This document shows positions 17,601-27,636 of a stretch of DNA of 64,000 nt, one piece after another. Source of the stretch: JAZBPO01 sp963691775 (lineage in GTDB: Bacteria > Pseudomonadota > Gammaproteobacteria > Pseudomonadales > Azotimanducaceae); NCBI GenBank assembly GCA_963691775.1, contig OY829369.1, positions 3,782,001 to 3,846,000 on the forward strand, in the 5' to 3' direction. The notes under the pieces are model-generated. The model did no database searches. It worked only from the letters and a program-made list of their open reading frames with translations, and had not been told where the DNA came from. The translations under genes were made by a program, and so were the position numbers. The number at the start of each line of letters is the position of its first letter. Position 1 is the stretch's first letter.

Positions 17601-19004
17601 ATGAAGATCAAGGGTTTCGCGCTGCTTCTTAGCGGCTGCCTGGCGACCATTTCCGCCGCAGCGGAGATTGATTGGGAAGCCTACGATGCGGAGCTGCTCG
17701 CGCATTTTCAGGCGCTTGTGCGCATGGACACCACCGATCCACCAGGGCGGGAGATCGAGGCGGCCAACTATCTTGTCAAGGCGCTGGCCGCGGAAGGCAT
17801 TCCGGTCGAGACCTTTGCGACCGAGCCCGATCGACCGAACGTCGTTGCGCGCCTCGAGGGGAACGGCAGCAAGCGTCCGGTCCTCATCATGGCGCATACG
17901 GATACGGTCAACGTCGATCCGGAGAAGTGGCGCTTTGGGCCCTTCAGCGCGGAGCGTGAAATGGGCTACGTGTACGGCCGGGGCACGGTTGATGACAAGG
18001 ACAATGTCGCAGCGGCCCTCATGGTGATGCTTACGCTCAAGCGTGAAGGCATCAAGCTCGATCGGGACGTGATCTTCCTCGCGGAGTCGGGGGAAGAAGG
18101 CGCCGTGCAGGTCGGCATCAAGTACATGGTCGAGAATCATCTTGGTGCCATCGACGCTGAGTTTTGTTACGCCGAGGGCGGTGGCGTTACGCGCTGGGGT
18201 GGCGAGGTTCGCTACGCCTCTGTGCAGACGATGGAAAAGATCCCTCGCGCAATTCAGCTCACGGCGCGCGGCCCGGCGGGGCACGGGTCCGTCCCGCTGC
18301 AGGACAACGCGGTCGTGCGCCTTGCAGACGCCGTTGCCAAGGTCGGCAAGTGGCGTATCCCGGTGCGCCTCAACGAGACCACCCGGACCTACTTCGAGCG
18401 TCTGGCGACGATCTCCCCCGAGCGTGAAGCGCAGCGCTATCTGGATATCCTGCATCCAGATCCGATAGTGCGAAACGCGGCAGATGACTACTTCCGCGCA
18501 CGCTCGCCCCGCCATGCCTCGATGATTCGCTCGTCGATTTCGCCCACGCAGTTCAACGCGGGCTACCGCATCAACATCATCCCTTCTGATGCGAAGGCGC
18601 TGCTGGACACTCGCCTCGAGCCAACCGAGGACCCGGAAGCCTTTCTCGACATGGTGCGCGAGGTGATCGACGACGAAGCCATCGAGGTCGCCTGGGCGCC
18701 GCGCAACGTGCGCCCTAAGGGTATCTCCGGCCTCGACACGGAAGCGTTCCGCGTGCTCGAGGCGAACATCAGCGAGTACTACGGCGCGACGACGCTGCCG
18801 ACCATGAGTACCGGCGCTACGGACATGGCCTATCTTCGCGCCCGCGGTATCCAGTGCTATGGCATCGGGCCGGCCATCGACATCGAGGACGGTCCGCGCG
18901 GCTTCGGTGCGCACAGCGATCAGGAGCGCATCCTCGAGAGCGAACTGGCTCGCTTCGGACGTTTCCACTACGCGATCGTCGCGGACATTGCTGAAGCGCG
19001 CTGA
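17601..19004 (+). CDS. Exported M20-family metallopeptidase
   Basis: 467 residues with a signal peptide (GFALLLSGCLATISAAA). Metal ligands of the M20/ArgE/DapE family are all visible: His in IMAHTDTV, Asp in YGRGTVDDKD, the Glu pair in ESGEEGA and a later His in FGAHSDQ. A dimerisation domain lies between about 210 and 330. Such enzymes cleave dipeptides or N-acyl amino acids; the substrate is not evident. ATG 17601 follows AGGAGG with ideal spacing. Signal-bearing M20 enzymes act in the periplasm. The sulfotransferase gene starts 21 bp downstream, so the two may be co-transcribed. Confidence 0.92.
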   Translation: MKIKGFALLLSGCLATISAAAEIDWEAYDAELLAHFQALVRMDTTDPPGREIEAANYLVKALAAEGIPVETFATEPDRPNVVARLEGNGSKRPVLIMAHTDTVNVDPEKWRFGPFSAEREMGYVYGRGTVDDKDNVAAALMVMLTLKREGIKLDRDVIFLAESGEEGAVQVGIKYMVENHLGAIDAEFCYAEGGGVTRWGGEVRYASVQTMEKIPRAIQLTARGPAGHGSVPLQDNAVVRLADAVAKVGKWRIPVRLNETTRTYFERLATISPEREAQRYLDILHPDPIVRNAADDYFRARSPRHASMIRSSISPTQFNAGYRINIIPSDAKALLDTRLEPTEDPEAFLDMVREVIDDEAIEVAWAPRNVRPKGISGLDTEAFRVLEANISEYYGATTLPTMSTGATDMAYLRARGIQCYGIGPAIDIEDGPRGFGAHSDQERILESELARFGRFHYAIVADIAEAR

Positions 19005-19025
19005 GCGCACGACGAGAAGATCGGC

Positions 19026-19661
19026 ATGACGGTTCGAGTGATCGGGGCAGGGTTTGGTCGAACGGGCACGCTGTCGCTCAAGGTGGCCCTCGAAAAGCTC
19101 GGCTTCGGACCCTGTTATCACATGGTCGAAGTGGGGCGACGCGCGGACGACGTGCACGTCTGGACGCGCGCACACAACGGCGAGCTGATCGATTGGAACG
19201 CCTTCCTTGAGGGATGGGGGGCGACGGTGGATTGGCCATCATGCAACCTGTGGCGCGAGCAGTTGGCAGCGTTTCCGGATGCAAAGGTCATCCTGTCCAA
19301 ACGCGAACCTGCGCTCTGGTATGCCTCCGTCATGAACACGATCTACCCGTCTTCGCAGGCGGACATGCGCAGCGAGGATTCCGGGTCGCGAGCCTTCGGC
19401 ATCTGGGTGAACGAGATCATCTGGCAGCGAGTGTTCGACGGGCGGATGGACGATGAAGCGCATGTGATCTCGGTCCTTGCCGCGCATGAAGCGGCTGTGC
19501 GGTCTGCGGTGCCGAGTGATCGCCTGCTGGAATTCTCACCGGCCGAAGGCTGGGAACCCCTGTGCGCGTTCCTGGGTGTGGACGTGCCTGACGAGCCGTA
19601 TCCGCGCACGAACGCCACAAGCGAGTTCCGCGCAGCGCAGAGCATGCCGAAGCTGGACTGA
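19026..19661 (+). CDS. Sulfotransferase family protein
   Basis: The 211-residue product opens with VRVIGAGFGRTGTLSLKVALEKLGFGPCYHM, characteristic of the P-loop-like 5'-phosphosulfate-binding motif in the bacterial sulfotransferase_4-type family. A later VILSKREPALWYAS matches the 3'-phosphate-binding region. The acceptor is unknown. GAGAAG precedes the ATG. Short spacing suggests it shares a transcript with the M20 peptidase, though a functional link is not obvious. Confidence 0.85.
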   Translation: MTVRVIGAGFGRTGTLSLKVALEKLGFGPCYHMVEVGRRADDVHVWTRAHNGELIDWNAFLEGWGATVDWPSCNLWREQLAAFPDAKVILSKREPALWYASVMNTIYPSSQADMRSEDSGSRAFGIWVNEIIWQRVFDGRMDDEAHVISVLAAHEAAVRSAVPSDRLLEFSPAEGWEPLCAFLGVDVPDEPYPRTNATSEFRAAQSMPKLD

Positions 19662-20209
19662 TCCGGGTCCGGCGTCCTGATGCCGCAGCGCGGGTGCGGT
19701 GCGCGATCACGGGTCGGGCAAGGCGCGGGCCCCTGGCTTCCCGGAAGATCAGCATCCGCTCGTCCATCGCTGAGCAGCCAACAGGTACCTCGATCCGCAC
19801 CAGGGCTGCGACGTGAGCGATTCATGGGCAATGGCCGTGAAGTTCGGGCCTGGCTTCAGTTTGCGAGGGCGTCCGGGAGAAGACGAAGCGTTACCGGCGC
19901 TGCGGGCGCGGACAGTGGCCGAGTTTCGCGACAGCACGTGCGAGCGCGGATGGGCGTGTGCCGCGTTGTGCTCCCCACTCTGAAACATCGACCGTCCGGC
20001 AAGCGAGGTGCTGGCCGTGTTCATTGCGGAGCCCGCCATGACGTCTGGTGCGAGGGTCGGGTAGGGCGAATTTCTCGCGCCGGCAGCCGAGCAGCTGTTC
20101 TTTCGAGCGGAAATGCGCCGTTGTTCCCGAGGGAAATCCAGCTGCTTGAATCGAGTTCAGGTAACACTTTAACCCTGTTGAATCAGGCGTTTGCGGTGGG
20201 AGAGAGGCC
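19662..20209. other. Gene-free region with possible decayed remnants
   Basis: No credible gene. Some plus-strand stretches (for example around 19800-20040) look protein-like for 30-50 codons but are broken by stops, and no family is recognisable. The last 100 bp become less GC-rich. A weak promoter can be drawn with TTGAAT at 20146-20151 and TTTAAC at 20168-20173 (16-bp spacer). Confidence 0.35.
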
Positions 20210-20284
20210 TTGCCCACAGACCCGCGCCACGCGTGAACAGCGAACGCACCGCTTACCCACAGGTTTGTGCACAGCTTTTCCACC
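20210..20284. promoter_or_regulatory. Cluster of four DnaA-box-like sequences
   Basis: Same-strand near matches to the DnaA box consensus TTWTNCACA occur at 20210-20218 (TTGCCCACA), 20253-20261 (TTACCCACA), 20265-20273 (TTGTGCACA) and 20276-20284 (TTTTCCACC). The last three are tightly packed at intervals of 11-12 bp. No dnaA, dnaN, rpmH or gidA lies nearby, so a chromosomal origin is unlikely. A DnaA-binding regulatory or titration site is possible. Confidence 0.4.
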
Positions 20285-20948
20285 GCAAGGTGCGGACGTT
20301 TCAGTGGCGTGACGGCTGGACGTTGGTACCGTATGTCCACGGTCAAGGCGGGGAAGACGCCGGACCGGGAAGCCAGTCTCGAGGGCGCGAGCTTGAAGGA
20401 TTGGGGGATCCGGGAAGGTGACCGATCCGACCATGAACGCTTGGACCCACGCCAGGGTCCGGGTCGCCCTAGGCAAGGCGGCTCAAGGGTAACCGCCCCG
20501 TGCACGGGGTTGAGCCGGCGGGGAGACAAAGGCCGAAAGGACTTGTTTCCAACGGCGGACAGGAAGCCCGGCCCGGAGGGTGCGCACACACACTCCGGCG
20601 ACGTAGCAAGGCGTCGCAAAATAACGCTCGGCGAGTGGGCGACCGGAAGCAGCGAAGACGTTCGCAGCGTGGAAGGGAGCCAGGACGTGAGGCGGCAGGC
20701 GAAGCGGGCTTTCGGGTCCGTGGAGCACGAAGCGGAGCGTCCGCGGCAGGAAGCGAGCGGCAGCGCAGGGCCGAAGGGTCAGGCAAAGCCGGGAGCGGAA
20801 GGCCGCAGGCGAGGAGCAGACGGCTGAGGTTGATCGAGAGGTTGACCAACGCAGGAAGCGAGTCGCTCGATGAGCCCGGCCGGCGTGCAGCTTTTGCTGC
20901 CACCGGACGGGGCCATCACAAAAGACCTCGCTGCGGCGGGGTTTTTTT
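20285..20948 (+). ncRNA. Candidate large structured RNA, possibly CsrB-like
   Basis: No credible protein frame covers this purine-rich stretch, yet it folds by eye into a long series of stable hairpins. Examples are 20340-20367 (CGGTC/GACCG plus GGCG/CGCC), 20443-20460 (GGACCC/GGGTCC), 20480-20516 (GGCTCAA/TTGAGCC enclosing CCCCG/CGGGG), 20573-20598, 20598-20617, 20652-20665, 20732-20744 and 20887-20900. It ends at an intrinsic terminator (20926-20948), which fixes the strand. Four copies of CAGGA(A/C)G occur (20560, 20681, 20747, 20852). Two sit with GGA in a small hairpin loop (20679-20693 and 20850-20860), as in RNAs that sequester CsrA/RsmA. The 5' end is not determined. It does not look like RNase P RNA, tmRNA, SRP RNA or 6S RNA. 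Confidence 0.5.
20926..20948 (+). terminator. Intrinsic terminator, possibly bidirectional
   Basis: Stem CCTCGC/GCGGGG (one G-U pair) with loop TGCG is followed by seven T residues on the plus strand. An A-rich stretch (ACAAAAGA) lies on the other side, so the hairpin could also stop minus-strand transcription coming from the TauD-type gene at 21113-21991. Confidence 0.8.
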
Positions 20949-21112
20949 GTGTTTGCGCCGCGGGAATCGGTTTACTGCCTTCGCTCGCGTCGCTGTGCCT
21001 GACTACGGTTCCCGGCGCGAGGGATCGCGATGACAGGCTTGCGCGCTCCATCCTGTCCGCGCCGCTCGAAGCTGCGCGCGCACGGTGCTTCGAAGTGCGC
21101 CGATCGAGCTTG

Positions 21113-21991
21113 CTAGAGGTGGCCCGCCCTCCCGGGGCTGCCTGCCAACGGCAGCGGCACCGGACGCGTGCCACGAACGATCACGCGATGCATTTCGCGG
21201 CGCATGCCGGGGTAATCGTTGAGTGCGTTGTGAAAGAGCCGCGCGTTGTCCCACACGACCACCGTGTCGGTACGCCAGGCCAGGCGAGTGACGTACTTCG
21301 ACTGCGTTGCATGCGTCATGAGGAACTCGAACAGAGGCAGACTCTCCGCGCGGCTCCAGCCTTTGATCCTGTGCGTGTGAACGGGCGTGCAGTAGATGCT
21401 CGGCGCGCCCGTTTCCGGGTGCGCGACGATGATTGGGTGTTCGACCTCGCCTCGGGGCACGGCGACGTTGTTTTCCTGAGCCTCGCTTTGATCCCCTGCA
21501 ATGGCTGCATGCCGTGCGCCTGCGCCATGGATGAGCTCGGGTGTGTAGATGCCGGTGAGATCAAGCAGCGTCTGCTGCATCGCGGCACTGAGATCGCGAA
21601 AGGCAGCCGCGGTATCTGCGAACAGCGTGTCTCCGCCCCTCGGCGGAACCTCGATGGCGCGCAGCACCGTTGCCCGCGTTGGTTCGCGCTGCCAGGAACC
21701 ATCCGTATGCCAACCGCCGCCGAAGTTCGTGCGGTCTTGCGGTGTCTTGACGATGCGGATGACATGGGGATGACCTGCGAGCGCGGGGCGAAATGGATAG
21801 ATGTACGGAGCGCCAAAGCAGGACGCCAGGCGAACCTGATCTTCTGGAGTGATCGGCTGGTCACGGAAGCAAAGCAGGCCATGTGCCCTCCACGCTGAGC
21901 GCAGCGCATCCGCTGTCGTAGGGTCCAGGGGCCTGGTTAGGTCGATGCCCGAGACGTCGACGCCGACTGGACCGATCGCATCGAGCTTCAT
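21113..21991 (-). CDS. TauD/TfdA-family dioxygenase
   Basis: The 292-residue product is an Fe(II)/2-oxoglutarate-dependent dioxygenase. Metal ligands are visible: His95 and Asp97 in GGWHTDGSW and the distal His in REMHRVIVRG, with the 2-oxoglutarate-binding Arg close to the C-terminus. The central GGDTLFADTAAAF block is typical. Relatives release sulfite from taurine and other sulfonates, or oxidise 2,4-D, carnitine-type and other substrates; the substrate here is not evident. It ends in TAG. A second, distinct family member lies at 35388-36248. Confidence 0.9.
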   Translation of the reverse strand: MKLDAIGPVGVDVSGIDLTRPLDPTTADALRSAWRAHGLLCFRDQPITPEDQVRLASCFGAPYIYPFRPALAGHPHVIRIVKTPQDRTNFGGGWHTDGSWQREPTRATVLRAIEVPPRGGDTLFADTAAAFRDLSAAMQQTLLDLTGIYTPELIHGAGARHAAIAGDQSEAQENNVAVPRGEVEHPIIVAHPETGAPSIYCTPVHTHRIKGWSRAESLPLFEFLMTHATQSKYVTRLAWRTDTVVVWDNARLFHNALNDYPGMRREMHRVIVRGTRPVPLPLAGSPGRAGHL

Positions 21992-22625
21992 CTCCTGCTC
22001 CGAGTGCTCCGCTGGAGCACCACGCTACGCTGACGCGATTATGTGTGCGAGTGCGTTCAACATGCCTCTCCGTCGTCTTGGGTTGTGCCTCCCCCCCCTT
22101 GGGCGGCCCCCAGTGTTCTGCACCAGGGGTGAGGCGCGACGACCAGACACCCACAGGCACGGGCGACGCGCTCTGGTGGCGCGCATGAGCGATGAGGCTT
22201 ATTTCCTGATCTTCGATACGCGTGGCACAGGGGCGCTGATGCTCGCGTGGCGCTGCCGCATGTCGCTGGCTGGGGGCGCGCGGGTGTCTGGCGCATTGCT
22301 CTGGTCCGCCAGGGTGCCGGCTAGGCCTCGGATTCGGCACCCGATGTCGCGATAGGTCCGCTCCATGCCGTCATCGACGAAGAAGCGAGCAGGCCGACGT
22401 GACAGATCAGCCTGTCAACTCGGCTGGTGCACACACGCGCTTCCATCGCCTTTCAATCGGTCCGCCACACGTTCAGTGGTATCTTTGCGCCCGCTTAGAG
22501 GGAGCCTCGCGCGCAACAGGCCTCGTAGAAGGCGAGGCGCGCATGGCGACTACCAAACTCAACGTCCCCGCGGGCTGCGCCGATGGCGCCGCCGCGTGGC
22601 GTTTTTTGCCCCGAGAGGAGCTGCA
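21992..22625. other. Gene-free region ahead of icd
   Basis: About 630 bp with only weak frames. One frame at 22185-22355 (starting MSDEAYFLIFDTRG) is too short and odd to call. Another encodes a 28-codon peptide from ATG 22543 (MATTKLNVPAGC) whose TGA overlaps the GTG start of icd, so a leader peptide is possible but unsupported. Control elements for icd should lie here. Confidence 0.35.
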
Positions 22626-24851
<2,226 letters not shown>

Positions 24852-24863
24852 GTTCGCCGCGTT

Positions 24864-24916
24864 GGCGGCGGCGCGCGTCGCCGCCGACGTGATTCATTGC
24901 GCCCCGGCCGGGGCGC
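24864..24916. terminator. Two hairpins between convergent icd and pyrC
   Basis: GGCGGCG (24864-24870) pairs with CGCCGCC (24879-24885). A perfect 18-bp palindrome follows, GCGCCCC-GGCC-GGGGCGC (24899-24916). There is no T-tract, so these are plausible but not classical terminators serving both genes. Confidence 0.45.
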
Positions 24917-24943
24917 GATGTTTCCGCCAGCTTCCGCGCTTGC

Positions 24944-25999
24944 TCAGACCATCTTCCAGGTCAGCGTTTCGCCGGCGTGGAACGGCACCACTTCGCAGTC
25001 GCCGAACTGCAGCACTTCCGGGACCTCCGTGCCGCTCCGTGCCAGCGTGACCGTGCGTTCGTTCAGAGGCAGGCCGTAGAAGCGTGGCCCGTGCTCACTC
25101 GCGAAGCCTTCGAGATGCGCGAGTGCCCCGAGTTCTTCGAAGGTCTGGGCATAACTCTCCAGCGCGATGGGTGCGCTGTAGATGCCGGCGCAGCCGCAGG
25201 CGCTCTCCTTTTCAGTGCGGGCGTGTGGCGCCGTGTCCGTACCGAGGAAGAATTTTTCGCTGCCCGATGCTGCGGCGGCGCGCAAGGCTTCCTTGTGGAC
25301 CGCGCGCTTGGCGATGGGCAGACAGTAGTTGTGCGGGCGCATGCCGCCGACGAGGAGGTCGTTGCGGTCGATGCGGAGATGGTGGGCGGTGATCGTGGCG
25401 GCGAGGCAGTCATCGCCAGCCTCCACGTACTGCACGGCGTTGCGCGTGGTGATGTGTTCGAGCACCACCTTGAGTTCGGGGAAGTCGCACCGGAGCGGGG
25501 CGAGGATCTGGTCGATGAACACCGCCTCGCGATCGAAGATATCGACCTCCGGCGAGGTCACCTCGCCGTGGATGAGCAGCGGCATGCCGATCGCCTGCAT
25601 GCGTTCCAGAACCCGTGCGATGTTGGCGACGTCAGTCACGCCGGCGGCCGAGTTCGTGGTGGCGTTCGCTGGGTAGAGCTTGCAGGCGGTGAACACGCCC
25701 TCAGCGTGGCCAAGCGCGACTTCCTCTGGGTCGATCTCGTCGGTGAGATACGCCGTCATCAGTGGCGTGAAGTCGAGTTCCGGCGACACGGCTGCGAGGA
25801 TTCTCTCGCGGTACGCCGCTCCGGCTGCGACGGTGGTCACCGGCGGCACAAGGTTCGGCATGACAATCGCGCGGGCGAACTGGCGTGCCGTCGCGTCCAC
25901 CACGTGCTCAAGCATGGCACCGTCGCGCAGATGCACATGCCAGTCGTCGGGTCGGCGCAGGACGAGGGTGTCGGTTGAAGGCGTGGATGCGGCGCTCAA
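24944..25999 (-). CDS. pyrC: Dihydroorotase
   Basis: Class II dihydroorotase, which cyclises carbamoyl aspartate to dihydroorotate in pyrimidine synthesis. Zinc ligands and the carboxylated Lys are visible: HVH in DDWHVHLRDG, Lys in TACKLYPANATTNS, His in LIHGEV and LEHITT, and the catalytic Asp in GTDTAPH. The frame is open well beyond the domain. I place the start at TTG 25999 because GGAGA precedes it and the product (351 aa) then matches family length; this start is provisional. It is divergent from the YeiH-type gene, with start regions close together. Confidence 0.93.
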   Translation of the reverse strand: MSAASTPSTDTLVLRRPDDWHVHLRDGAMLEHVVDATARQFARAIVMPNLVPPVTTVAAGAAYRERILAAVSPELDFTPLMTAYLTDEIDPEEVALGHAEGVFTACKLYPANATTNSAAGVTDVANIARVLERMQAIGMPLLIHGEVTSPEVDIFDREAVFIDQILAPLRCDFPELKVVLEHITTRNAVQYVEAGDDCLAATITAHHLRIDRNDLLVGGMRPHNYCLPIAKRAVHKEALRAAAASGSEKFFLGTDTAPHARTEKESACGCAGIYSAPIALESYAQTFEELGALAHLEGFASEHGPRFYGLPLNERTVTLARSGTEVPEVLQFGDCEVVPFHAGETLTWKMV

Positions 26000-26112
26000 A
26001 TCAGGTCTCCGGGTGCGAGGCGGTGGGCGATCGCTCGTCGCTTGGCCCTCATTATGCAGCGGCGGGCGCGGGCAGGTCGCTGGCCTGCGTACGAGCGCCC
26101 GAGTCTGTAGTC

Positions 26113-27162
26113 TTGGCCCTGGCTCAGACCACGTCAGAAGGTCAGGCCCCGGCTCCGCAGGGGGACGACCGGCATCCGCCGGCCGCAAGGGTACGCACGC
26201 TGTCCGAAACAAACGAAACACCGATCGACCCCTGGCCAACTCCGGTCCGCTGGTTGGTGACCATCGCGCTCCTCGCGCCGCTTGTCTGGTACGGCAATCC
26301 GGCCGTGGCTCTGCTCGTTGGTGCCGCGATCACGCTGCTCCGCGATCGGCCACTGGTAGAGGGCGCGAGTCGCTGGTGCGCGCGATTGCTGCAGTCAGCG
26401 ATCGTACTGCTGGGCTTCAGACTTTCGATCGACCAGGTGCTCACGGTGAGCGGCGACACGATCCACCTGGTCATCGGCTATGTAGTGGGCGTGCTCGCGA
26501 TCGGGATGCTGCTCGGGCGCCTGATCGGTCTGGACCGTATCAGCACCGCGCTGATGGCTGGAGGCACAGCCATCTGCGGCGGCACGACGATCGCCACGCT
26601 GTCGCCGATCCTCGCGGCGCGCCCCGAACAGACAGGAATCGCGATCGGTATCGTTTTTCTGCTGAACGCACTGGCGCTGATCACTTTCCCGGCGCTCGGC
26701 GCATGGCTCGTGATGAGCGAGGAGGCATTCGGCGTGTTCGTGGCCCTGGCCGTGCACGATACGAGTTCCGTGGTCGCTACGGCCGCGGCCTACGGTGATC
26801 GCGCCCTCGAGGTGGCAACGACGGTCAAGCTCGGGCGGACGCTCTGGCTGATACCGCTCGCGATCGGTGCCAGCGTGATCATGTCGCGCTCCCAGGCGCA
26901 GGTTCGCGTACCCGGATTCATTCTCGCCTTCGTCGCTGCGTCGATTCTGGCGACGCTGCTCGAGATCCCCCGTGAACTCATTTCCGTCGCGGGTCTGCTC
27001 AGCAAAGGACTGCTCGTCGGCGCCTTGTTTTTCGTAGGAACGGAGATGAGTCGGACAACCGTATTGGCGATTCGGGGTCGTGTATTGGTTCATGCACTCG
27101 TGCTCTGGGGGTTGGCGCTCGCGGGTACGCTGACCGCGGTGCAGGCTGCCGGGTTGAGCTGA
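26113..27162 (+). CDS. YeiH/UPF0324 putative sulfate exporter
   Basis: A hydrophobic protein of about 350 residues with some ten membrane helices. The signature GGTAICGGTTIATLSPI sits in the first half and ALAVHDTSSVVATAAAYG follows, both characteristic of the UPF0324/YeiH family, often annotated as putative sulfate exporters though direct evidence is thin. The start is unclear: no ATG lies near the first helix, and TTG 26113 is the most reasonable choice. A frame extending to 25885 would overlap pyrC. Its company here includes sulfite dehydrogenase and TauD genes, which suits a sulfur-oxyanion role. Confidence 0.8.
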   Translation: MALAQTTSEGQAPAPQGDDRHPPAARVRTLSETNETPIDPWPTPVRWLVTIALLAPLVWYGNPAVALLVGAAITLLRDRPLVEGASRWCARLLQSAIVLLGFRLSIDQVLTVSGDTIHLVIGYVVGVLAIGMLLGRLIGLDRISTALMAGGTAICGGTTIATLSPILAARPEQTGIAIGIVFLLNALALITFPALGAWLVMSEEAFGVFVALAVHDTSSVVATAAAYGDRALEVATTVKLGRTLWLIPLAIGASVIMSRSQAQVRVPGFILAFVAASILATLLEIPRELISVAGLLSKGLLVGALFFVGTEMSRTTVLAIRGRVLVHALVLWGLALAGTLTAVQAAGLS

Positions 27163-27636
27163 AGCGCTGTCCATGCCAAGCGTCATATCCATAGTCAGAA
27201 TCGATTCTTCTCATCTGGCTGGCGGCGCCTCAGAGTCCGGCCATGACCGTACGCCTTACCAGAATCGACGTGGTGAGCCTGGCAGCGCTGGCCTTCTTCT
27301 TCGTCTACGTTGGCGCCGCCCTGGTGTCCTGAAGCGGGCCCCGTCGCCTGCGTCCTGCGCTCATCGAAGCCGTCCGATTCCGCGTTCCAGCAGGCGTACT
27401 GCGCGCGTCGAGGCGTGGTACGGCGCCTTGATCCCCGCAATGTGACCTGATCACTGCGCCGGACGGAGCGGGTAGGGGCCCAGCGGGAATTTCCGTTCAC
27501 GATTTCGGACGCCGTCGCCTCGGAAGGCGCGGCAGCGTTCCCGCACAAATCTGCGGCGCTCATCCTCTACGCGGTCTGCCGGTTTCTCGCGCCTCGCAGC
27601 CTGGCTCATAATCCTCCCGGGACAAGGGAGAGATAC
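27163..27636. other. Intergenic region ahead of the glutamate dehydrogenase
   Basis: About 470 bp. Apart from the possible 29-codon gene listed separately, only shadow-like frames occur. The promoter for the glutamate dehydrogenase gene should be here, but I see no strong sigma-70 match. Confidence 0.4.
27243..27332 (+). CDS. Possible 29-residue membrane peptide
   Basis: ATG to TGA encodes 29 residues. A basic N-terminus (MTVRLTRID) is followed by a single hydrophobic helix (VVSLAALAFFFVYVGAALV) and a two-residue tail, a plausible small membrane protein. The ribosome site is weak. Located between the YeiH-type transporter and the glutamate dehydrogenase. Confidence 0.3.
   Translation: MTVRLTRIDVVSLAALAFFFVYVGAALVS

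Noticed and set aside
16932..19175. Very long minus-strand frame opposite the M20 peptidase
   Set aside because: The plus-strand peptidase, with signal peptide and metal motifs, explains the DNA; the antisense product has no recognisable fold.
20210..20284. Chromosomal replication origin
   Set aside because: No dnaA, dnaN, rpmH, gidA or AT-rich unwinding element nearby; only box-like sites are seen.
20285..20948. RNase P RNA, tmRNA, SRP RNA or 6S RNA
   Set aside because: The universally conserved core sequences of these RNAs are not present and the length or layout does not fit.
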